A model generated the notes under the pieces. That model saw nothing but the letters and a program-made list of their open reading frames with translations. It did no database searches and had not been told where the DNA came from. DNA of 64,000 nt from contig JAWLHE010000005.1 of NCBI GenBank assembly GCA_041690495.1, positions 248,001-312,000 on the forward strand, read 5' to 3'. Shown piece after piece: positions 58,568-64,000 of this stretch (positions are counted from its first letter, which is position 1; each line of letters starts with the position of its first letter). The position numbers and the translations under genes were made by a program. The stretch comes from DATAAP01 sp041690495. GTDB taxonomy: Bacteria; Pseudomonadota; Alphaproteobacteria; CACIAM-22H2.

Positions 58568-59353
58568 CTACGCGCTTGTCCGCGATGCGTGGCGTCCGGC
58601 GCCTGCGCTGCGGCGGCTCGCCGCTGCGCTGCCGCGATACGTCAAAGGCAGCATTTCCTCGAAGGCGCGGCGGATCGTGCCGTAGCACGAGCACGACACC
58701 TTCTCGAGCCCGGCACGGTCGACGATGGTGATGAGGCCGCGACGGTAATCGATCAGGCCGGCGGTCTGCAGCGCGCGCGCGATGAGGGAGACGGTGGGAC
58801 GGCCGACGCCAAGAATCTCGGCAAGAAATTCGTGCGTGAGTGGAATGGCGTCGCCGTTGGTCCGCTCCGACGACATGAGCAGCCACTTTGCCATCCGCTC
58901 CTCGGTGGAGTGGATGGCATTGCACGCGACGGTCTGGAGGATCTGCACCAGGAAGCTGTGGACATAGCTCTGGAACAGCGCCCGCAGCGTGGCGCTCTCG
59001 TCTATCGCGCGCTGCAGCGGCTCGATCGCGATCGTCGCCGCGCGGCCGGGCGCCTGGACGATGACGCGGCTCGGCGCCGCCCTCCGGCACACGAGAAGCG
59101 GCAGCCCGACCGCACCCTCCGGACCAACGGTCGCGGTTTCCACGCTGAGCCCGTCCTCGAAGACGGTAAGCAGAGACGCAAACCCTTCGTGCATGAAATA
59201 CGCGCGCCTTACCGGTTCGCCTGATTCCTGCAGGACCTGATGCTGCAGCAGCGAAACCTGCTCCAGATGTGGCGCAAGGCGCGAGAAATCGCCATTGCTC
59301 ATGGCGGCCAGCAGGCGATTGCCGCCACGGTCCCTTACCGCATTTTTCGACAT
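58568..59353 (-). CDS. Crp/Fnr-family transcriptional regulator
   Basis: 261 residues from ATG 59353, after GGGG. A cyclic-nucleotide-binding-like domain (about 15-135) has LLQHQVLQESGEPVRRAYFM and GPEGAVGLPLLVCRRAAPSR but not the full cAMP pocket. The helix-turn-helix is HEFLAEILGVGRPTVSLIAR. No cysteine cluster for Fnr-type iron-sulfur sensing. Targets unknown. Confidence 0.88.
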   Translation of the reverse strand: MSKNAVRDRGGNRLLAAMSNGDFSRLAPHLEQVSLLQHQVLQESGEPVRRAYFMHEGFASLLTVFEDGLSVETATVGPEGAVGLPLLVCRRAAPSRVIVQAPGRAATIAIEPLQRAIDESATLRALFQSYVHSFLVQILQTVACNAIHSTEERMAKWLLMSSERTNGDAIPLTHEFLAEILGVGRPTVSLIARALQTAGLIDYRRGLITIVDRAGLEKVSCSCYGTIRRAFEEMLPLTYRGSAAASRRSAGAGRHASRTSA

Positions 59354-59585
59354 GGTCCCCGACAACGAGCGCCGCCTCTGAGGGTTCCGGTTGCCACGCC
59401 CGGCGCCGGTCCGCCCGCCAAGTTTGTTTTACGAAGCGCTACAATGGCTTGTCGCATTACGCCCGTCTGTTCCTTCCCTTACAGACCACTGTTCACCACC
59501 GTACAAAGTCGTGCAGCCGGATAGATTGTCTGGTAGCATTCAACCGAACGGTGCCGAACAGATTTGGGCATCAGCGGAGCCCGGC

Positions 59586-60047
59586 ATGCCACGCAGCATC
59601 GATGGAGGCGGAACATCGCGGGCTGACCGCGTCCGCCCCAAGTGCTCGCCTGCGCTCCGGCAGCCCACCGGTCAGCCTCTTCGAGTGCTGGTCGTGGAAG
59701 ATCAGACCCTCATCAGACTCGATCTCGAGCAGATCGTCGCCGATCACGGCGGCAAGGTCGTGGCGGCGACGGCAAGCGCGGCGGCTTCCATTGCGCTTGT
59801 CGAGCGCCACGCGCCCGATGTCGTGCTGATGGATGTCAGCGTCGACGGCGGGATGGATGGAATCGAGGCCGCACGCGTTATCAAGGGCCGCTTCGCGAGC
59901 GCGGTGGTTTTCGTCACCGGGAACGCGGACAAGGCAACGCACGCGCGGATCGTCGGACTACGCGATCCGCACCTCGTGCTGAAGCCGGTATGTCCGCACG
60001 ACCTCGCGACCGCGATCTGCCGCGCATGCGGTCTGGGCGCCGGCTAG
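59586..60047 (+). CDS. single-domain response regulator
   Basis: 153 residues. A non-conserved leader (to about 38) precedes a receiver with RVLVVEDQTLIRLDLEQIVA, the phospho-acceptor Asp in DVVLMDVSVDGGMDGIEAAR, and VFVTGNAD as the Thr region; the Lys is in LVLKPV. No output domain. It is near a histidine kinase (60186) on the other strand. Confidence 0.87.
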   Translation: MPRSIDGGGTSRADRVRPKCSPALRQPTGQPLRVLVVEDQTLIRLDLEQIVADHGGKVVAATASAAASIALVERHAPDVVLMDVSVDGGMDGIEAARVIKGRFASAVVFVTGNADKATHARIVGLRDPHLVLKPVCPHDLATAICRACGLGAG

Positions 60048-60185
60048 CCTGACCGCCGGGCGGCGGTCTCGTTGAAGCGCCGCCCCGGTAGCACGATCTC
60101 CGACGCGAGAGCTGGCGGCAACCCGTCGAAGCAGGCGGAACAGGATCTCCAACGTCCGCCTTTCTCGACTCCGCGCCGCTTCCGG

Positions 60186-61340
<1,155 letters not shown>

Positions 61341-61488
61341 GATGGACCGCGATAATGCCCTGAACGGGTTAGGAAAACCTTTTTCCGGGCGGGCGGCGCG
61401 CCGAACGCGGCCCGGCCAGCCGCGCACAGCGCGCAGTCGGCCGCCTCATATCAACCTGAGATAGGCCGAGGCCGTACCCTGCGCAGGC

Positions 61489-62337
61489 TCACGCGCCGAT
61501 GGCGCGCTTCTGGTTGGCGGTCGCCTCGGCGGCGTGGACGTAAATGCCGCGGTGCCCCGGTAGCGGCGCGAACCTGTCGGTAACGCCGAGCACCGTCTCG
61601 GCGCCGCCGAGATAGAGGACGCCATCGGGCGGCATCATGCGGCTGACACGCTCGAGGATCGCGGTCTTGGTGACCTGATCGAAATAGATCAGGACGTTGC
61701 GGCAGAACACGACGTCGAACGTGCCGAGGGCGGTGAAGTCGGTCAGCAGATTCAGCTCGCGGAACGCGATCACGCTGCGCAGCTCGGGCGCGATCTGCCA
61801 GCGATCGCCGTTCTGCGTGAAGTACTTGATGAGCAGCTGAATCGGCAGGCCGCGCTGCACCTCGAACTGCGAATAGACGCCTTCCCTGGCGCGATCGAGC
61901 GCTTCCCGCGACAGGTCAGTCGCGACGATGTCGATCCGCCAGCCCTGAAGCTTCGCCTGCTCCTCCTTCAGGATCATCGCCAGGGTGTAAGGCTCCTGCC
62001 CCGTCGAGCACGCCGCGCTCCATATGCGGAACGATTTCTGCGTGGCGCGGCCCTGCAGCAGCCGCGGCAGCACGACCTGGCGGAACTGCTCGAACGGCTT
62101 GCCGTCGCGGAAAAAGAAGGATTCGTTCGTCATCATCGCGTCGATGACGTCGCGCTGCAGATTCGCATCCCTGCCGCTGCGCAAGGATTCCGTCAGCGCG
62201 TTGATCCCGCCGAAATTCCATTTGCGCGCCACCGGCGAGAGACGGCTCTCCACCAGATAGAGCTTGTCGTTCCCGAGAACGAGGCCCGTGTTGTCCTGGA
62301 GATAGCGGCAGAACCAAGCGAAGTTGTCCGGTTTCAC
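61489..62337 (-). CDS. cheR: chemotaxis methyltransferase CheR
   Basis: 282 residues from GTG 62337, which overlaps the cheB stop (GTGA). Seen: SRLSPVARKWNFGGINALTE, NESFFFRDGKPFEQFRQVVL, IWSAACSTGQEPYTLAMILK (SAM site) and VVFCRNVLIYFD. It methylates glutamates of chemoreceptors. Confidence 0.96.
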   Translation of the reverse strand: MKPDNFAWFCRYLQDNTGLVLGNDKLYLVESRLSPVARKWNFGGINALTESLRSGRDANLQRDVIDAMMTNESFFFRDGKPFEQFRQVVLPRLLQGRATQKSFRIWSAACSTGQEPYTLAMILKEEQAKLQGWRIDIVATDLSREALDRAREGVYSQFEVQRGLPIQLLIKYFTQNGDRWQIAPELRSVIAFRELNLLTDFTALGTFDVVFCRNVLIYFDQVTKTAILERVSRMMPPDGVLYLGGAETVLGVTDRFAPLPGHRGIYVHAAEATANQKRAIGA

Positions 62338-63476
62338 AACGCCACCCCTGACGCACGCTTGATGTAATCCGCTATGCCGGCGAGCGGCAGAACCGCGCTG
62401 CACACGCCGGCGTGGGCGGCGGCCCCGGGCATGCCCCAGACAACGCTGGTCTCCTCGTTCTGAGCAATGACCGAGCCGCCGGCTTCGACGACGGCGCGCG
62501 CCCCCTTGGCCCCGTCGCTGCCCATGCCGGTCAGGATGATGCCGAGCACGCCCGCGCCGTAGGTCTGGGCAAGGCTGCGGAACATCGGGTCGACGGCCGG
62601 CCGGCAGAAATTCTCCGGCGGCTCCTTGGTCAGGCGGATGACGCGGCGGCCGTCCTGCGCGGCGACCTTCATGTGGAAGTCGCCCGGGGCGACGAAAATC
62701 CGGCCCGGCTCCACCGGCTCGCCATCGACCGCCTCGGCACACGGCCAGCCGCTCGCGCGCGCCAGATGCTCGGCGAGGATTCCGGTGAACGTCGCCGGCA
62801 TGTGCTGGGTGATCAGGATCGGCAGGCGGATCGCGCCCGGAAACCTCGCCAGCGTCGTCATCAGCGCCTGCGGCCCGCCGGTCGAGCTGCCGAAGGCGAG
62901 GATTTCGGGCGGGCGCTGCGCCGTGGCACGGAGCGTGATGGCGGCGCGGGGCTCCGGTCTGGAGACCGGACGGAACGGCAGGTCGCGCTCGGCAGCGGCC
63001 TCTCCGCGCCCTCCGCGACGGCGACGGCCGGCGCCGCCGAGCGCCTTGACCTTGCCAACCAGTTCGCGGCGGAAATCCTCTGCCGCCCGGATCTCGGCGG
63101 TGCTGGTCGGCTTGGCGACGTAGTCGGAGGCACCCGCGGAGAGCGCCTTGATGCTGATCTGGGCGTTCCGCTTGGTCAGCGTCGACGCCATGATGATCTT
63201 CACGTCGGGTGCGGCCTGCAGCATGAGCGGCAGGGCGGTGAGCCCGTCCATGACCGGCATCTCGATGTCGAGCACCGCGACGTCGATGCTGGTGCGGCGC
63301 AGGGTGCTGACCGCCATTTCGCCGTTGGCGACCGAGCCGACCACGGCGATCTCGGGATCGGCTTCGAGCAGGCGCGTGATCAGGCCGCGGATCACCGCGG
63401 AATCGTCGACCACAAGGACCCGGATCGCGCCGGAGCTTGCCGCCGGCGCAGATGCATCGGCGCGCGATGGAATCAT
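62334..63476 (-). CDS. cheB: chemotaxis methylesterase CheB
   Basis: 380 residues. The receiver (about 15-140) has VLVVDDSAVIRGLITRLLEA and VAVLDIEMPVMDGLTALPLM. A linker with many Arg precedes the catalytic domain with FGSSTGGPQALM (active Ser), LITQHMPATFTGILAEHLAR (His) and LTGMGSDGAKGARAVVEAGG (Asp). It removes methyl groups from chemoreceptors. Starts inside the cheY stop. Confidence 0.97.
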   Translation of the reverse strand: MIPSRADASAPAASSGAIRVLVVDDSAVIRGLITRLLEADPEIAVVGSVANGEMAVSTLRRTSIDVAVLDIEMPVMDGLTALPLMLQAAPDVKIIMASTLTKRNAQISIKALSAGASDYVAKPTSTAEIRAAEDFRRELVGKVKALGGAGRRRRGGRGEAAAERDLPFRPVSRPEPRAAITLRATAQRPPEILAFGSSTGGPQALMTTLARFPGAIRLPILITQHMPATFTGILAEHLARASGWPCAEAVDGEPVEPGRIFVAPGDFHMKVAAQDGRRVIRLTKEPPENFCRPAVDPMFRSLAQTYGAGVLGIILTGMGSDGAKGARAVVEAGGSVIAQNEETSVVWGMPGAAAHAGVCSAVLPLAGIADYIKRASGVAL

Positions 63477-63838
63477 AGAAGCCCGACTTGCGAGAACTTC
63501 GCCTGAATGATGTCGCTGTCGAACGGTTTCATGATGTACTCGTTGGCGCCGGCCTGGATCGCCTCCTGGATATGGCCGATATCGTTCTCCGTCGTGCAGA
63601 ATACGACGACGGGATCGGTGCCGCCGGTCATCCTGCGCAGCTCGTGCAAGAACTCGATGCCGTTCATGACCGGCATGTTCCAGTCGAGCAGGATCGCATC
63701 GGGCATCTTCGACCGGCAGGCCTCGATCGCCTTCTGGCCGTCGGCGGCCTCGACGATGGAGAACTCGAGGCGTTCGAGGATCCGCCTTGCGACCATGCGG
63801 ATGACCTTCGAGTCATCGACAATCAGACACGTCTTCAT
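63473..63838 (-). CDS. cheY: chemotaxis response regulator CheY (second copy)
   Basis: 121 residues. DDSKVIRMVARRILERLEFS, phospho-acceptor Asp in AILLDWNMPVMNGIEFLHEL, VVFCTTENDIGH and ANEYIMKPFDSDIIQAKF. It differs clearly from the cheY at 6770, so the two likely have distinct roles. Overlaps cheB by four bases. Confidence 0.95.
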   Translation of the reverse strand: MKTCLIVDDSKVIRMVARRILERLEFSIVEAADGQKAIEACRSKMPDAILLDWNMPVMNGIEFLHELRRMTGGTDPVVVFCTTENDIGHIQEAIQAGANEYIMKPFDSDIIQAKFSQVGLL

Positions 63839-63878
63839 CGCCCCCTCCGCGCGCCCGTTCCGGACGCCCCGTGCAAGC

Positions 63879-64000
63879 TCAGGCCGCCTCTGTGCGCCTG
63901 ATGTCGAGGAGCCTGACGACGTCGAGGACGACCATCAGCTCGTTCTGCAGGCGGTAGACACCGACCGACACCTCGCGCCAGGCGGCATCGAGCGTGGAAG
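63879..64000 (-). CDS. cheW: chemotaxis coupling protein CheW (C-terminal end, runs off window)
   Basis: The last 39 residues are visible, ending VYRLQNELMVVLDVVRLLDI RRTEAA and a TGA at 63879-63881. This C-terminus is typical of CheW, which links receptors to CheA. cheA presumably lies beyond the right edge. Confidence 0.8.
   Translation of the reverse strand, partial: STLDAAWREVSVGVYRLQNELMVVLDVVRLLDIRRTEAA

Overview
The window is 64 kb of high-G+C DNA from a polarly flagellated member of the Alphaproteobacteria. The clearest pointers are the Caulobacter-type regulators CtrA, SciP, FlbD, FliX, FlaF and FlbT inside one flagellar locus, plus FlhX, a DUF6468 protein, MotE and a DksA-like protein. 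A Rhodospirillales-like lineage is my best guess, but genus cannot be fixed from sequence alone. Position 20621-20720 is a run of 100 N, an assembly gap.

Positions 1-43.3 kb hold the flagellar supercluster, in many short divergent operons. Leftmost are flgB-flgC-fliE (minus; fliE runs off the edge) against flhX-orf-fliO-fliP (plus). Next come cheY-cheZ and a 995-residue periplasmic TPR protein, then fliL-fliM-DUF6468-motE (all minus). The rod, ring and filament-junction operons follow on the plus strand: flgF-flgG-flgA-flgH and flgI-flgJ-(flgN-like)-flgK-flgL, with fliX-dksA (minus) between them. After flgL are three TPR glycosyltransferase genes, probably for flagellin glycosylation. Then come flbT-flaF and a single flagellin (minus), fliK and two hook-type genes (plus), and sciP-fliF-fliG-fliH-fliN-flbD-flhA plus a second FliK-like gene (plus). 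fliI-fliJ (minus) diverges from ctrA (plus). fliQ, fliR, flhB, flgD and motAB are not in the window.

The intergenic DNA supports a two-tier control circuit. Perfect CtrA boxes (TTAA-N7-TTAA) lie before flhX, cheY and fliX, and one-mismatch boxes lie before flgB, fliL, flbT, sciP and fliI/ctrA. Sigma-54 promoters (-24 GG/-12 GC) lie before flgF, flgI, flagellin and fliK. A 15-bp palindrome, CGGCA-N5-TGCCG, is arrayed five times between the divergent flagellin and fliK sigma-54 promoters and three times over the fliF promoter. It is the best candidate for the FlbD site, activating late genes and repressing fliF. The regulators and their likely targets are thus in the same locus.

From 44.2 kb the content is mixed. 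A small accessory patch (AAA ATPase with helix-turn-helix, a truncated gene, palindromic repeats, a methyltransferase) is followed by a small secreted protein and a phnCDE phosphonate-type importer with a Pho-box-like site. Next are an RTX protein with a long Asp-rich tract, a MarR regulator divergent from a cysteine-synthase-like enzyme, a PEP-CTERM protein, and a methyltransferase divergent from an HxlR regulator. minC-minD-minE, a Crp/Fnr regulator, a response regulator and a histidine kinase follow. The right end is a chemotaxis operon, cheW(partial)-cheY-cheB-cheR, on the minus strand.
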